A stretch of 64,000 nucleotides of DNA from assembly GCA_016794465.1 (NCBI GenBank), contig JAEUKA010000100.1, positions 1 to 64,000 on the forward strand. The letters are read 5' to 3'. Positions 34,521-44,333 of the stretch are shown in pieces. Under the pieces are notes generated by a model. It was given only the letters and a program-made list of their open reading frames with translations, made no database searches and had not been told where the DNA came from. Position numbers and translations under genes: made by a program. This stretch comes from Myxococcales bacterium (GTDB taxonomy: Bacteria; Myxococcota_A; Polyangia; Palsa-1104; JAEUJZ01). Position 1 is the first letter of the stretch, and every line of letters starts with the position of its first letter.

Positions 34521-36491
34521 ATGTCAGGCAAGCAGCAGCGCTCTGCACCATCGGGAAACATCATCGTCTGCGGACGCGCCTACAACATCGGCTGGCCGGT
34601 CGTTAACTTCTTCGACAACCAAAACTTCAGCGCCTATCGGCTCGGCTGTTACAAAGGCAAGGACGGCTCAACACCGGGAGCCCTGCCGTTTGGACCGGCC
34701 AAAGGACTCGGTAAGTCGCCGTATCGCTACCGCGAGAGGCGGCTGATGGGCGGGCAGCGCAACGATCTGCGCCGACTGCAAGACATCATTCGCCAGTTTG
34801 TCCTTCACCACGACGGCTGCGCGAGCTCGGCGGACTGCTTTCACGTACTTCACGACGAGCGCGGACTGTCGGCGCACTTTCTCATCGACAACAACGGCTG
34901 GATTTATCAGACGCTTGACCTGGCCGACGGCGCGTTCCATGCCTCGGGCGTCAACGAGATCTCCATCGGCGTCGAGCTGTGCAACCGAGGCCAGGTCGAG
35001 CTAGACGGCCCGGAGTTTTATCGCAAGCGCGGCATGACCCGCGACGTGACCGAGTTTGTCGTCCACAACAGCCGCTACCGGATGTGGCAGTACACGCCCG
35101 ATCAGTACATGGCGATGGCGGCGCTCGGGAAGGCGCTGTCGCGACTGCTTCCGAACTTGCCGCAGGTATTTCCCGAGTGGAACGGTCAGATCCTTAACAC
35201 CTGGATGGCCGATCCGCGCGCGTTTGCCGGCTACATCGGGCACTACCACGTCACCAACAACAAGTGGGACCCCGGCTGCTTTGACTTCAAGTGGCTGGCG
35301 CAAAAAATTCGGGTTAGCTCGACGTGGTTTGTCTGTCTCGACAAGAACAACGAGTGCCCGAAGCCGCCCGAGATCGCCGAAAACCCGCAGACCGCCGAGC
35401 AGCAAGGCCAAGTCCTGTTTGCCAACAACGAAGAGGAAGCGATGGGAGGCTATTTTCCCGTCGGACCGTTTGGGCGCTCGCGGCTGTGGCACGGCGGAAT
35501 TCATCTGAACTTGCCGCAGTCGTCGCCAGTGTTTACGCCGTTTCCGGGTCGCATCGTCGCAGCGCGCTTTGGCGATGATGTTCCGACGGGCTCGGCGAAC
35601 TTCGTGCTGATGCGGCACTACTTCCGCCTCGCTGGCGTCGAGACGCTGTTCTTCATCCTCTACATGCACGTCGAAAAAGAGGACCCCAAGTCGGGCCGTA
35701 CGCCGTGGCTGTTCGAGGCGGACAAGAAGCCGTTCTGGTCCGGCATGTCAGGCGGCGGGGTGTTCTATCCCGACATCGACCTGGCCGGCGGCGAGATGAT
35801 CGGTCACATCGGACAGGCGGGCCCGCCCGGCAACTACGAGAGCCAGCTCCACGTCGAGGTGATGTCGCCCGAAGACATCGCCAGCAAGCTCGAAGCTGGA
35901 TACTTTAAGCCCATCGACGGCAAGTCCGGCGGTCACTTCTGCGACGTGAAGGACATTGTTTCGGCCATCGATCGACCGAAAGGAAAAGGCGACGGCATCC
36001 TCACCGACAAGGAGCTGCGCGACTTCTTCCAAAACGACCAAGGCAAGCTGGAGCTGCGCAAGCTGGCGGTCCGGTTTCAGTCTGAGTGGGGTGACAGTCC
36101 GGACTGGGAAGCGCAGCTGCTGCAGAGCAAAGACTTTCGCGCGATGCCCAAGATTGCGCGCGCCAAGCTCTACCGCGACCAGATCAAGCCGACGCTGTGG
36201 TACACGGCCGAGCTGGCTGAAAAAGTCGGTCTGCCCAAAGACTTTGTGGTCTGGCACTACCATCCGGTGCGCTTTGTCGCGTGGATGAACAGCCAGCTGC
36301 GCAAGCAAGCGACGACGATGGTGGGACAGATTCAGGTCGCGCAAGGACCGGCGGCGGCCAGAGTGCTCGACGATCGCGAGTCGCTCGAAGGCTTCACCGA
36401 TGAAGAAGACGAGATGTCGCCGGAAGCCAGTCGCCGCCTGACGCTCGAAGATCTCGCCAACGGCTACCCCGACGAGACTCCCGTCAAATAA
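34521..36491 (+). CDS. Two-domain peptidoglycan hydrolase: amidase plus M23-like
   Basis: A 656-residue protein without a signal peptide. Residues 55-270 form an N-acetylmuramoyl-L-alanine amidase (Amidase_2/PGRP) domain: FVLHHDGC, HFLIDNNGWIYQTLDL, and YHVTNNKWDPGC supply zinc and catalytic residues. Residues 300-460 look like an M23/LytM domain: LWHGGIHLNLPQSSPVF, FFILYMHV and GQAGPPGNYESQLHVEVM. The usual HxxxD is altered (Asp replaced in HGGIHL), so activity of that half is unsure. The C-terminal 190 residues, including an EF-hand-like GDGILTDKELRDFF, are unassigned. The 214-base gap before it holds only a GAGGAC ribosome binding site. Could be exported by a specialised system. Confidence 0.75.
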   Translation: MSGKQQRSAPSGNIIVCGRAYNIGWPVVNFFDNQNFSAYRLGCYKGKDGSTPGALPFGPAKGLGKSPYRYRERRLMGGQRNDLRRLQDIIRQFVLHHDGCASSADCFHVLHDERGLSAHFLIDNNGWIYQTLDLADGAFHASGVNEISIGVELCNRGQVELDGPEFYRKRGMTRDVTEFVVHNSRYRMWQYTPDQYMAMAALGKALSRLLPNLPQVFPEWNGQILNTWMADPRAFAGYIGHYHVTNNKWDPGCFDFKWLAQKIRVSSTWFVCLDKNNECPKPPEIAENPQTAEQQGQVLFANNEEEAMGGYFPVGPFGRSRLWHGGIHLNLPQSSPVFTPFPGRIVAARFGDDVPTGSANFVLMRHYFRLAGVETLFFILYMHVEKEDPKSGRTPWLFEADKKPFWSGMSGGGVFYPDIDLAGGEMIGHIGQAGPPGNYESQLHVEVMSPEDIASKLEAGYFKPIDGKSGGHFCDVKDIVSAIDRPKGKGDGILTDKELRDFFQNDQGKLELRKLAVRFQSEWGDSPDWEAQLLQSKDFRAMPKIARAKLYRDQIKPTLWYTAELAEKVGLPKDFVVWHYHPVRFVAWMNSQLRKQATTMVGQIQVAQGPAAARVLDDRESLEGFTDEEDEMSPEASRRLTLEDLANGYPDETPVK

Positions 36492-36510
36492 GTCACCCTT
36501 CCGCTCGTTA

Positions 36511-36545
36511 GACTTCCTCTCTTTGACTTCCTCTCTTTGACTTCC
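36511..36545. repeat. 14-bp tandem repeat between hydrolase and propeller genes
   Basis: GACTTCCTCTCTTT occurs at 36511-36524 and 36525-36538, with a third partial copy (GACTTCC) at 36539-36545. Confidence 0.85.
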
Positions 36546-36598
36546 CGTCTTGCACCGGGCTCGCTTACGATGCCGTCAGCAACCGCGAGGAAAGAGCG

Positions 36599-37663
36599 AT
36601 GACTCGACCGCACCTTGGCAACCTCCGCGATCTCCACCTGCGCAAGATCCGCCGCCTGACCGCCGGTCAGCTTCATCATCGCGCCCCGACGCTGTCGCCG
36701 GATGGTCGGCTGCTGCTGCACGCGCTGTCGAGCGGCACCGACTCGCAGTGGCTGTGTACCGATCGCAAAGGCCGGATCGCCCGCGTCTTGCCCGGTCCCG
36801 TCGAGGGTCGCGGCGCCATCAGCCTCGATGGCAGCATCGCCTACGGTCGCCAAGTCGGTGCGACGTGTGAGATCTGGCTGCTTGCCGCCGGGGATGCCGA
36901 GCCGCGACGACTGCTTGGTGGCGACGGTCGCTTGTATCGCGATCCGACGTTCTCACCGGATGGAACGCGGCTGGCTTACCTGGCGGATGATGGCAGCAGC
37001 AGCGTCGGACAGCTGCGACTGTGGATGTATGACTTGCAGCGCGGCACTCACGAGCTACTCCTCGGGTCACTGCCGGGACAGGCCCACGCGCGGCTGCTGC
37101 ATCCGATCTTTGCGCCGTGGGGAGACAGCCTGTTCTGCGAGGCCATCCTCGACGACGGAAGCGCCATCTTCGAGCTTCAGCTCACCAGCGGTCTTTGCAC
37201 CCAGCGCAGTCCACTCGGCTACTCCTCGCCGGCACCACTCGGTCGTGGGATTGTCATCGCGGCGCATCACCCCGATCCGCAGTCGATTGAGCTGGTCCTG
37301 CTGGCCTATCCACCGGGAGCCGACCGACTGCGCCAAGCGGTTCTCCTCGATCGCAAGCACGGGGCCGGCGAGCCGACGGTAGCAATCGACAAAAAGAGCC
37401 AGGTCTTCGTTGCTTTCACGATGCCCGGAAGTGCCCACAGCGGCGAGCCGCAGCGCAGCGATCTGCACCTGGGACAGCTCTCGAAGCTGCCCCGTCGATT
37501 GCTCATCAGCTCCGAGGGCAGTCCGGATGCCACCGCAGCAGACAACGAAGCCGCACCGTCCGACGACAAGTCCGCCCAAGCCCTGTCCGCAGTGCTGCTG
37601 ACCCTAAGCGACGATCGACCCCTGTTGCAGGACATCTGGCTGGCGATGGAGCGAGGCGCATGA
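36599..37663 (+). CDS. TolB/PD40-type beta-propeller protein
   Basis: A 354-residue protein with propeller repeats: HHRAPTLSPDGRLLLHALSS, LYRDPTFSPDGTRLAYLAD and HPIFAPWGDSLFCEAIL match the PD40 blade pattern. No signal peptide, so possibly cytoplasmic. It begins a five-gene plus-strand operon and its stop overlaps the next start by 4 bases (ATGA). AGGAAAGAG ribosome binding site. Its binding partner is unknown. Confidence 0.8.
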   Translation: MTRPHLGNLRDLHLRKIRRLTAGQLHHRAPTLSPDGRLLLHALSSGTDSQWLCTDRKGRIARVLPGPVEGRGAISLDGSIAYGRQVGATCEIWLLAAGDAEPRRLLGGDGRLYRDPTFSPDGTRLAYLADDGSSSVGQLRLWMYDLQRGTHELLLGSLPGQAHARLLHPIFAPWGDSLFCEAILDDGSAIFELQLTSGLCTQRSPLGYSSPAPLGRGIVIAAHHPDPQSIELVLLAYPPGADRLRQAVLLDRKHGAGEPTVAIDKKSQVFVAFTMPGSAHSGEPQRSDLHLGQLSKLPRRLLISSEGSPDATAADNEAAPSDDKSAQALSAVLLTLSDDRPLLQDIWLAMERGA

Positions 37664-39303
37664 AGATCGCTTCCATCGACTGCGGAACCAACTCCTTTCA
37701 CTTGATGATCGGGCAGATCAGCGCCCAAGGTCAGGTCGAGGTCATCGATCGCCAGAAAGACATGGTTCGACTCGGGGACTCGACCTTTCGCGGCGGCGTG
37801 ATCTCTCCCGAGTCTTTTGCCCGGGCAGCCGAGGCCCTGCGCGGCTTCCGTCGGCTGTGCGACAGTCACCAAGTCACTGCCCTGCTCGCCGTCGCCACCA
37901 GCGCCACCCGGGAAGCCATCAACGGCGGTGAGTTTGTCCGCGCCATGCGGGATGAAACCGGCGTCGATCTTCAGGTCATCACCGGCGAAGAAGAGGCCCG
38001 GCTCATCTACCTCGGTGCCCGCTCGGTCCTGCCGCTTGGCAACCGCCGCGCGCTGTTGTTCGACATCGGCGGCGGCTCGGTCGAGATCATGGTCTGCGAC
38101 GCGCGTGAGCTGTACTTTCAGCGCAGCCTCAAGCTCGGCGTGCTGCGTCTGCTCCAGTTTTTCGGAAGCGATCAGCCGACCATCGACGAGCGGGCCCAGC
38201 TGGCCGAGTCCTGCCATCGAGCGCTCGAGAAAATCGCCGCCCCGATCCAGCGCATTGGCTTCGACTTCGTCGCCATCAGTGCCGGGACCGGTCGCGTGCT
38301 CGCCGAGCTGTGTGCCCCGACTGTCCAGCGACTCGACGCCACCGGCCCCAAAGACAAGCTCGAGCGAAGCAAGCTGGTGCGCTTTTCCGACATTTATTCC
38401 CTGGAGCAGCGACTGTTTGCGATGAGTCCCGCCGAGCGGCAGCGCCTGCCTGGACTTGACCCGCGCCGGTCCGACTCGATCCTCCCCGGGGTGGTGCTGG
38501 TCCGCTCGCTCCTCGAGGTCTTTCACGCCGACGAGTACATGCTGTGCGAGGCCGGCCTGCGTGAAGGTCTGGTCTTCGACTACGCGCAGAAAAACCGCCC
38601 CGACATCCAGCTCTCCGACGAGTTTCCCGATCTGCGGCGGCGCTCGGTGGTCAGCCTGATGCGGCGCTGTCAGGCCCGCGAGGCCCACGCCAGCCACGTC
38701 GGTCGGCTGTCACTCGACTTGTTTCGGGGCCTTCGCCCGCTTCATGGCCTCGCCAACTCCGACGGAGAGCTGCTGGAGTTTGCGGCGCTGCTCCACGACA
38801 TCGGCTTTTACATCACCGCGTCCAAGCACCACAAACATGGGCAATACCTGATCGAAAACGTCGCCTTGTCCGGCTTTGCCGACGAAGAGATCAAGGTGCT
38901 GGCGCAGTGTGTCCGCTACCACCGCAAAGCGACGCCCAAGGACAATCACGAAGGCTTTCATCAGCTAAGCGAAGCGCTGCGGCGCAAAGTCCGGCTGCTG
39001 GCCTCGATCTTGCGCGTTTCCGACGGACTGGATCGCACCAACCGCCAGCTTGTCCAAGCAATTCGCGTCCGCATCCAGAGCAAGGACATCGAGCTGACCC
39101 TCGCTGCACCCGACGGCAGTGATCTGGAGCTGGAGCTGTGGTCGGCGCGTCGCAAAGCGGATCTGATGGCAGAGGTGTTTCGGCGCAAGGTTCGCTTCCA
39201 CATCGCGCCGCTGCCGCCCAGTCCAAGTGACACGGAGCCAACGATCGCCCGAGATGAACCCTGGCTGAATGATCAGGCACGCTTCCGTGGGAACGCGTCT
39301 TGA
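37660..39303 (+). CDS. Ppx/GppA exopolyphosphatase-family phosphatase with HD domain
   Basis: A 547-residue enzyme of the actin-like Ppx/GppA family, which hydrolyses polyphosphate or pppGpp. N-terminal IDCGTNSFHLMIG, phosphate-binding VATSATREAING, catalytic-region ITGEEEARLIYLGA and the DIGGGSVEI loop are intact. The C-terminal part has an HD-type helical domain (HASHVGRLSLDLF, LLHDIGFYI). Translationally coupled with genes before and after. Presence in a glycan operon may link envelope synthesis to the stringent response, but that is an inference. Confidence 0.9.
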   Translation: MKIASIDCGTNSFHLMIGQISAQGQVEVIDRQKDMVRLGDSTFRGGVISPESFARAAEALRGFRRLCDSHQVTALLAVATSATREAINGGEFVRAMRDETGVDLQVITGEEEARLIYLGARSVLPLGNRRALLFDIGGGSVEIMVCDARELYFQRSLKLGVLRLLQFFGSDQPTIDERAQLAESCHRALEKIAAPIQRIGFDFVAISAGTGRVLAELCAPTVQRLDATGPKDKLERSKLVRFSDIYSLEQRLFAMSPAERQRLPGLDPRRSDSILPGVVLVRSLLEVFHADEYMLCEAGLREGLVFDYAQKNRPDIQLSDEFPDLRRRSVVSLMRRCQAREAHASHVGRLSLDLFRGLRPLHGLANSDGELLEFAALLHDIGFYITASKHHKHGQYLIENVALSGFADEEIKVLAQCVRYHRKATPKDNHEGFHQLSEALRRKVRLLASILRVSDGLDRTNRQLVQAIRVRIQSKDIELTLAAPDGSDLELELWSARRKADLMAEVFRRKVRFHIAPLPPSPSDTEPTIARDEPWLNDQARFRGNAS

Positions 39304-41602
39304 ACCCGTGGCGCCGCTGCTCTGGGTAGCACCGCTGCTGCTCTTGGCGGTGCTGTGGGGTGGCACGGCTGACCGGCCCGCCACGCTGGTGGTTGCCGGT
39401 GTAGGTGGACTGCTGGCCATCTGTCGTGGGCTGTCCCCAAAGCGAGTGCCGCTGTCCTGGTTTTCGCTGTGGCTGCTGCTGGCGGTGACGCTGTCGGTGC
39501 TGCAGTGCCTGCCGCTGCCCGCCTGGCTTCGTGGAGCGCTGTCGCCCGGACTGGATGCCACCCTGCGCTTGGTGCTGACAGACCTGGGTGGTTATCCCGC
39601 CGAGTCGCTGCCGCTCTCGCTTGATCCGGCAGAGTCGGCGCATGAGACGGTTCGGCTGCTCGGCTATCTGTGCCTGCTCTGGGCTTGGTCAACGCTGCGC
39701 AGCCGCCAAGGAGACAGCTTTCGCTTGGCTGGGCTGGTGGTGGCTGCGGCAGTGGTGGTCGCTGGACTGGGTGCGCTCGCCGCGACTGGGGTCCCGCTGC
39801 CAGCGCCACTCGCCGTCCCAGCGGTCGGAGCGAGTCGTTCCCTCTGGCCCGCCGTGCTGCCGAACGCCAATCACCAGGCCGCGTTGCTGTCGGTGGCCGC
39901 GATCCTGTGCGTGGGAATGCTGCTTACGACCAGTCCTCACGAGCGGCGCTCTCGCTGGCTGCTGTTGCTGGGCGCGCTGCTGCTGCTCGATGTCGGGCTG
40001 CTGATGACGCTGTCGCGGGCGGGGATTGGCTGTGGACTCATCGGCCAGGTTGTGACGCTGCTGCTCGCCGACACTCCCGACCGAGCGACCGTACGGCAGC
40101 GACTGCTCCGAGGCCTTCTGCCCGCGCTGGGACTTGGCCTGGTGGTGCTGCTGCTGGGACCGGGGGCTCACTTGGTCGAGCGACTCCGCGATGGCACGCG
40201 ACTGCTCACGCCGGGCAGCAAGATCTGGGTCTGGCAGCAAGCCCTGCCGCTTCTGCGCAGTCACCTGCTGCTGGGCATTGGCCGAGGCGCCCAGGAAACC
40301 GCGCTGACAGTCCCGCCCGAGGTCGCCGCTCAGCTCCGCTTTACCTACCTGGAAAACGAGTGGCTGCAGACGCTGCTGGACTTTGGGGTGGTCGCAGGTA
40401 TGACACTGTGGGCGCTGCTGCTCTTGGCGATGTGGCAGTCACGGCAAGGGATGCGGCCCGGAATCGCGCCCTCGGTGATGCGGCGCTCGGCGTGGGTGGC
40501 GCTGCTGTATCTCGGGGTTCACAACTTTTGGGACTTCAACCTGGAGATTGGCGCGCTAGCGGTGCCGGCGGTGCTGCTGGCGGCGCTGGTGCAGCGGCCA
40601 AGCCGATCGATCTCGGCGCGGTGGCTGATGGGGCCGGGCGTGCTGACGATCGTGCTTTCGGGGTGGGTTCACCTGCGGGCGCCGAGCCATGACCAAGATG
40701 GCCGTCACTTATATACGCTTGCGACCGATCCCAAGACGCCGGTTGGGACGCTGCTGGCCGAAGCGGGACAGGCGGTGCGCCGGCATCCGCTCGATGGCTA
40801 TCTGTCGGCGCTGGTGGCGGCACGGCTGGCGGAGGACCACCACCCGGACGCGATGCGCTGGGTCAATCGGGCGCTGAATCAGCAGCCAAACGAGCTGCTC
40901 GCACAGGCCACGGCGGCCCGGCTGCTGGCACGCCACGGTCACAAGCGGCAGGCCTTGGCGCTGCTTGGGCCCTTGGTGGCGGCAGCGGACCCGGAAAAGC
41001 GAAAGTGGCTGCTCCAGCGGCTGCTTGAAATCACCACCGACCCGGCGGAGATCCTGCGGGCGCTGCCGAGTCGGCCCGAGCTTCGCGCCGCGCTGCTCGA
41101 TGACCTGGGAACCTCGGTCCCGCCGCGCTGGCCGATGGTGCTGGTGGTGGCTCGCATGGCCACCTCGCTGGGGGAAGATAAGGCCTTGGCGTGGCTGGGT
41201 CGTGCGGCGCTGGCGGAGTCGTCGGTCCAGGATGCCGAGCGGGCTCTGCGCGGACTGCTTACGCACGGTCCGGGTGAGCCGCTCCTTGTCGGTGGGCTGC
41301 TGGAGCTTTTGCTGCGTCACGGACAGGCGGACCTGGCGGAAAAGCTGGCCGATGAGGCCGTGGCCCAGCACTCGTCGCCCGAGGTGCGGATTGCGCAGGC
41401 TCAGATCTTGGCGGCGCAGCACAAGCTGGAGAGTGCCCGGCAGAGTCTCCAGCGCGCGATGGACGACTGTCACGACCTGACGATGCTGGCGCGCATCCAC
41501 GAGGTTCGCGCCGACCTAGAGTCGCAAGCCGGGCAAGTTCATCGCGCGGCAGCCGAGCGTGCCGAAGCTGAGCGTCTCCGAAGAGAAGCCAAACAGCCGT
41601 GA
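39269..41602 (+). CDS. O-antigen-ligase/Wzy-like membrane protein with TPR-like C-terminus
   Basis: A 777-residue protein with about ten N-terminal membrane helices. A Wzy_C-type periplasmic loop (TPGSKIWVWQQALPLLRSH, then LLGIGRGAQET) precedes the final helices. Residues 470-777 are soluble helical repeats (PNELLAQATAARLLARHGHK; DLAEKLADEAVAQHSSPE), probably TPRs. The start overlaps the Ppx gene by 35 bases. It would polymerise or ligate polysaccharide chains in the inner membrane. The next gene is a glycosyltransferase. Confidence 0.85.
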   Translation: MIRHASVGTRLEPVAPLLWVAPLLLLAVLWGGTADRPATLVVAGVGGLLAICRGLSPKRVPLSWFSLWLLLAVTLSVLQCLPLPAWLRGALSPGLDATLRLVLTDLGGYPAESLPLSLDPAESAHETVRLLGYLCLLWAWSTLRSRQGDSFRLAGLVVAAAVVVAGLGALAATGVPLPAPLAVPAVGASRSLWPAVLPNANHQAALLSVAAILCVGMLLTTSPHERRSRWLLLLGALLLLDVGLLMTLSRAGIGCGLIGQVVTLLLADTPDRATVRQRLLRGLLPALGLGLVVLLLGPGAHLVERLRDGTRLLTPGSKIWVWQQALPLLRSHLLLGIGRGAQETALTVPPEVAAQLRFTYLENEWLQTLLDFGVVAGMTLWALLLLAMWQSRQGMRPGIAPSVMRRSAWVALLYLGVHNFWDFNLEIGALAVPAVLLAALVQRPSRSISARWLMGPGVLTIVLSGWVHLRAPSHDQDGRHLYTLATDPKTPVGTLLAEAGQAVRRHPLDGYLSALVAARLAEDHHPDAMRWVNRALNQQPNELLAQATAARLLARHGHKRQALALLGPLVAAADPEKRKWLLQRLLEITTDPAEILRALPSRPELRAALLDDLGTSVPPRWPMVLVVARMATSLGEDKALAWLGRAALAESSVQDAERALRGLLTHGPGEPLLVGGLLELLLRHGQADLAEKLADEAVAQHSSPEVRIAQAQILAAQHKLESARQSLQRAMDDCHDLTMLARIHEVRADLESQAGQVHRAAAERAEAERLRREAKQP

Positions 41603-42762
41603 TAGATTGTCGCCTAGATTCAATTGCCCCGATGCGCATCCTCCACGTCATTCAGTCCGCGAGCCAAATCTATGGAGCCGAGCGCTGTGTGCTCGACGAG
41701 ACGTTGGCGCAGACCCGACGCGGTCACCATGTCGAGGTGCTGATCTGTCACGAAACCCGACTTGGCGACGAGCAGGCACGGCTGGAAAGTGAGCTGTTGG
41801 CGCGCGGCATTGTGACGACACGGGTGGAAGCGCTGTCGCAGCTCAATCCACGCCTCGTCGCTGGCTGGTATGCGGCTCTGCGGCGACTGCGCCCTGACGT
41901 GGTGCACTCGCACTCGCTCAAGACCGATGTGCTGTCGACGCCGCTGTGTCGCCTGCTCGGACTGCCGCTGGTCATCGAGGTGCACGGCTATCTGCGGCCA
42001 GACGACCTGCGGATTCGCGTCTATGAGCAGCTCGATCGGCTGTCGCTGCGCTTCGCGTCGGCGGTGGTGACACTCAGCGACGAATATCGCGCCGAGGTGC
42101 TCGCCAGCGGCGTCGATCCGAAAAAGACCCATCTTTTGCCGAGTGGTATCGACATCGCACGGCTGCGGTCGCAGGTCGGCAAGCGAGATCTCCGTCGCGA
42201 GCTGGGCTTTGGCAGCGACGTGGTGATCGGAATGGTCGCCCGCCTGTCACCCGAAAAAGGGCATGCGCACTTCCTCCAGGCGATGGCCGATCTCCACCAG
42301 CAGGGACTGCCGGTGCGAGGCGTGCTGTACGGAGAAGGGCCCTTGGCGGCGGAGCTTCAGCAGCGGATTGCCGACGAGAAGCTCCCGGTGACCCTGGCCG
42401 GCTATGTGGAGGAGATCGCCGACGCCTACCGCTCGCTCGATGTGCTCACGTCGTGTTCGCACAACGAAGGGCTGCCGCTGAACTTGATCGAGGCGATGGC
42501 GCTCGGCGTGCCGGTGGTGGCCATGTCGACCGGTGGCTGTCGAGAGATCGTCCGCGATGGAGAAACCGGCCTGCTGGTGCCAGCCGGTAGCCAGTCCGCG
42601 CTCACCGTGGCGCTGTCGAAGCTGAGCAAAAATCGCGACCAGCGGGTGCGCTTCGGTCAGGCCGCCGCCGCCGCTGCCGAGGCCCGATTTTCGCTGGAAG
42701 CGTGGGTGGACGGAATTGAGTCGATTTATGCCAATGCCCGTCGCCGTATGGGACGCGGATGA
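41599..42762 (+). CDS. GT4-family glycosyltransferase
   Basis: A 387-residue glycosyltransferase of the GT-B fold. The frame starts with a GTG overlapping the previous stop (GTGA); MRILHVIQS at 41632 is an equally good start. Donor-binding C-terminal region: GMVARLSPEKGHAHFLQAM and the E-x7-E motif in NEGLPLNLIEAMALG. It would transfer a sugar to a lipid-linked or capsular glycan, fitting the ligase-like gene before it. The ATGA overlap with the following gene shows coupling. Confidence 0.92.
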   Translation: MIDCRLDSIAPMRILHVIQSASQIYGAERCVLDETLAQTRRGHHVEVLICHETRLGDEQARLESELLARGIVTTRVEALSQLNPRLVAGWYAALRRLRPDVVHSHSLKTDVLSTPLCRLLGLPLVIEVHGYLRPDDLRIRVYEQLDRLSLRFASAVVTLSDEYRAEVLASGVDPKKTHLLPSGIDIARLRSQVGKRDLRRELGFGSDVVIGMVARLSPEKGHAHFLQAMADLHQQGLPVRGVLYGEGPLAAELQQRIADEKLPVTLAGYVEEIADAYRSLDVLTSCSHNEGLPLNLIEAMALGVPVVAMSTGGCREIVRDGETGLLVPAGSQSALTVALSKLSKNRDQRVRFGQAAAAAAEARFSLEAWVDGIESIYANARRRMGRG

Positions 42763-44300
42763 GCCGGGCGAGCGCTGTGTGCGGCCTGGCGATGCTGCTC
42801 GGCGTCGTCCCATCGGCGGAAGCGACCCGAATCGACTATCTGGGCGAGGTTCGCACGAGCGCCTTCGTCGGTGTAGCCAATGTCGGTCAGTTCGGAACCG
42901 GCGACGACACCGGCCCGTGCGGCGTCGATCCACTGTGGGACATTGGCAGCGAAGCCAGTGGCACTTTTGCCGTACTCGTCACCAGCAAAGCCTTTCGGCA
43001 TCAGCTCGCCGTCTCACTTGGCTATTCAGCCCAGCTGTGTACGCCGCTGCTCCGTCGACCTGTGTTTGGCTTCGACTACCGAGGCGAGCACTCGCTGTCG
43101 GCGCAGACCCGCATCACCGGCCAGGCCCGCGCCACACTCGATGTGTTCGATCGCACCCTCGATGTCCGCAGCGGCTCCGGCAACATGATCGACCCCAACC
43201 TGCCGATGACCAGCCAGTCGGCCTCGGGGCAATACTTCTTCACCACCAGCGCCAGCGTCGAGCTTCAGCATACCTGGAATGATCGCTACGGCCTGCGCGC
43301 CGGCTTGTCGTGGCGGGCCCTCGAGCTGCTCTCGTCACTCGACAGCTTGCCGACCTATTCGACGCTGGGACCGATGCAGTCGATTGAGGCCTTGCTGCTG
43401 TTCGGACGCAACTTCCGTCGCCACCGCTTCGAGCTGCCGGTTCGTTACCGACTGAGCTACCTGTACGCAGGCACCTGGCGCAACGTCCTGTCCCGCGAGC
43501 AGGTCAAGCCAGCCCATGATGTCTTCGTCGGTGGAGCCTGGGAATACAAGCTCGATCAGCGCTTCACCCTTCGCGCCGAAACCGGGCTCATCGTCGCTGC
43601 GCAGCCGCACCTGTGTACCCGTCTCGATCCACTCCTCATCGTCGGTGATCGCTGTTCGATAGATGGCCGGGTGCGCGGTATTCGCGGCAACGACAACCCA
43701 CCGCCGCTCGAAGTGGCCGCCGGCCCGCTCGCCACCCTCAGCTTCGGCGGCGAGGTCAGCCTCAGTTACGTCGGTCCCAGACGGCGCTTCGATCTGCGCC
43801 TTTCCCGAGGCTACGAGCCGGACGCCTACGCTGGAGCGCTGACGCTCTGGGATCGCCTCGGGGGCGACTTTGTGGTCCGTCCCAAGTGGGAACTGGCCCT
43901 CTACGGCTCGCTGCAGCTGATGCACGGCGCCCAGACCAGTCCGGGTCGGGTCAGTCCGCCGGCCTCGGGAGACTTGCTCCAGCTGGTGTCGCCCCAAAAC
44001 CGCACCATCTATCTTCTGATGAGCAGCCTCGGGGCCAGTCACTCGCTGTGGGGTCCGCTGTCGGCATTCGTCGAGGGAAACGTCTTTTTGATGGCGATTC
44101 GCGGCGAGCCGGTCCCCGAGTATCCAGCGCTCGGGAAAGAGTTCCCGACGGAAGTCTCGCGCTTTCCACTCGATCTCGCCCTGCGCACCCAGGACTCGGC
44201 GCGCGGTACGCTTTTGTTCGGACTGCGGGCGCAGCTAGATACGCTGCCGGTGTCACGTCGAGAAATCGACCTGCTCCGCGATGCCCGCGCGCTGCCCTAA
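42759..44300 (+). CDS. Outer-membrane beta-barrel protein of the polysaccharide operon
   Basis: A 513-residue protein with a short leader (AVCGLAMLLGVVPSAEA). Long runs of alternating strands follow (FRRHRFELPVRYRLSYLY; FTLRAETGLIVAAQPHL; RFDLRLSRGYEPDAY), typical of an outer-membrane barrel of some 16-18 strands. Similar proteins of unknown name occur with Wzy/GT4 genes and may export or bind the glycan. It is the last gene of the operon. Confidence 0.75.
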   Translation: MSRASAVCGLAMLLGVVPSAEATRIDYLGEVRTSAFVGVANVGQFGTGDDTGPCGVDPLWDIGSEASGTFAVLVTSKAFRHQLAVSLGYSAQLCTPLLRRPVFGFDYRGEHSLSAQTRITGQARATLDVFDRTLDVRSGSGNMIDPNLPMTSQSASGQYFFTTSASVELQHTWNDRYGLRAGLSWRALELLSSLDSLPTYSTLGPMQSIEALLLFGRNFRRHRFELPVRYRLSYLYAGTWRNVLSREQVKPAHDVFVGGAWEYKLDQRFTLRAETGLIVAAQPHLCTRLDPLLIVGDRCSIDGRVRGIRGNDNPPPLEVAAGPLATLSFGGEVSLSYVGPRRRFDLRLSRGYEPDAYAGALTLWDRLGGDFVVRPKWELALYGSLQLMHGAQTSPGRVSPPASGDLLQLVSPQNRTIYLLMSSLGASHSLWGPLSAFVEGNVFLMAIRGEPVPEYPALGKEFPTEVSRFPLDLALRTQDSARGTLLFGLRAQLDTLPVSRREIDLLRDARALP

Positions 44301-44333
44301 ACTACAGTGTGGGAAAAGTGCTACCTGCATCGC

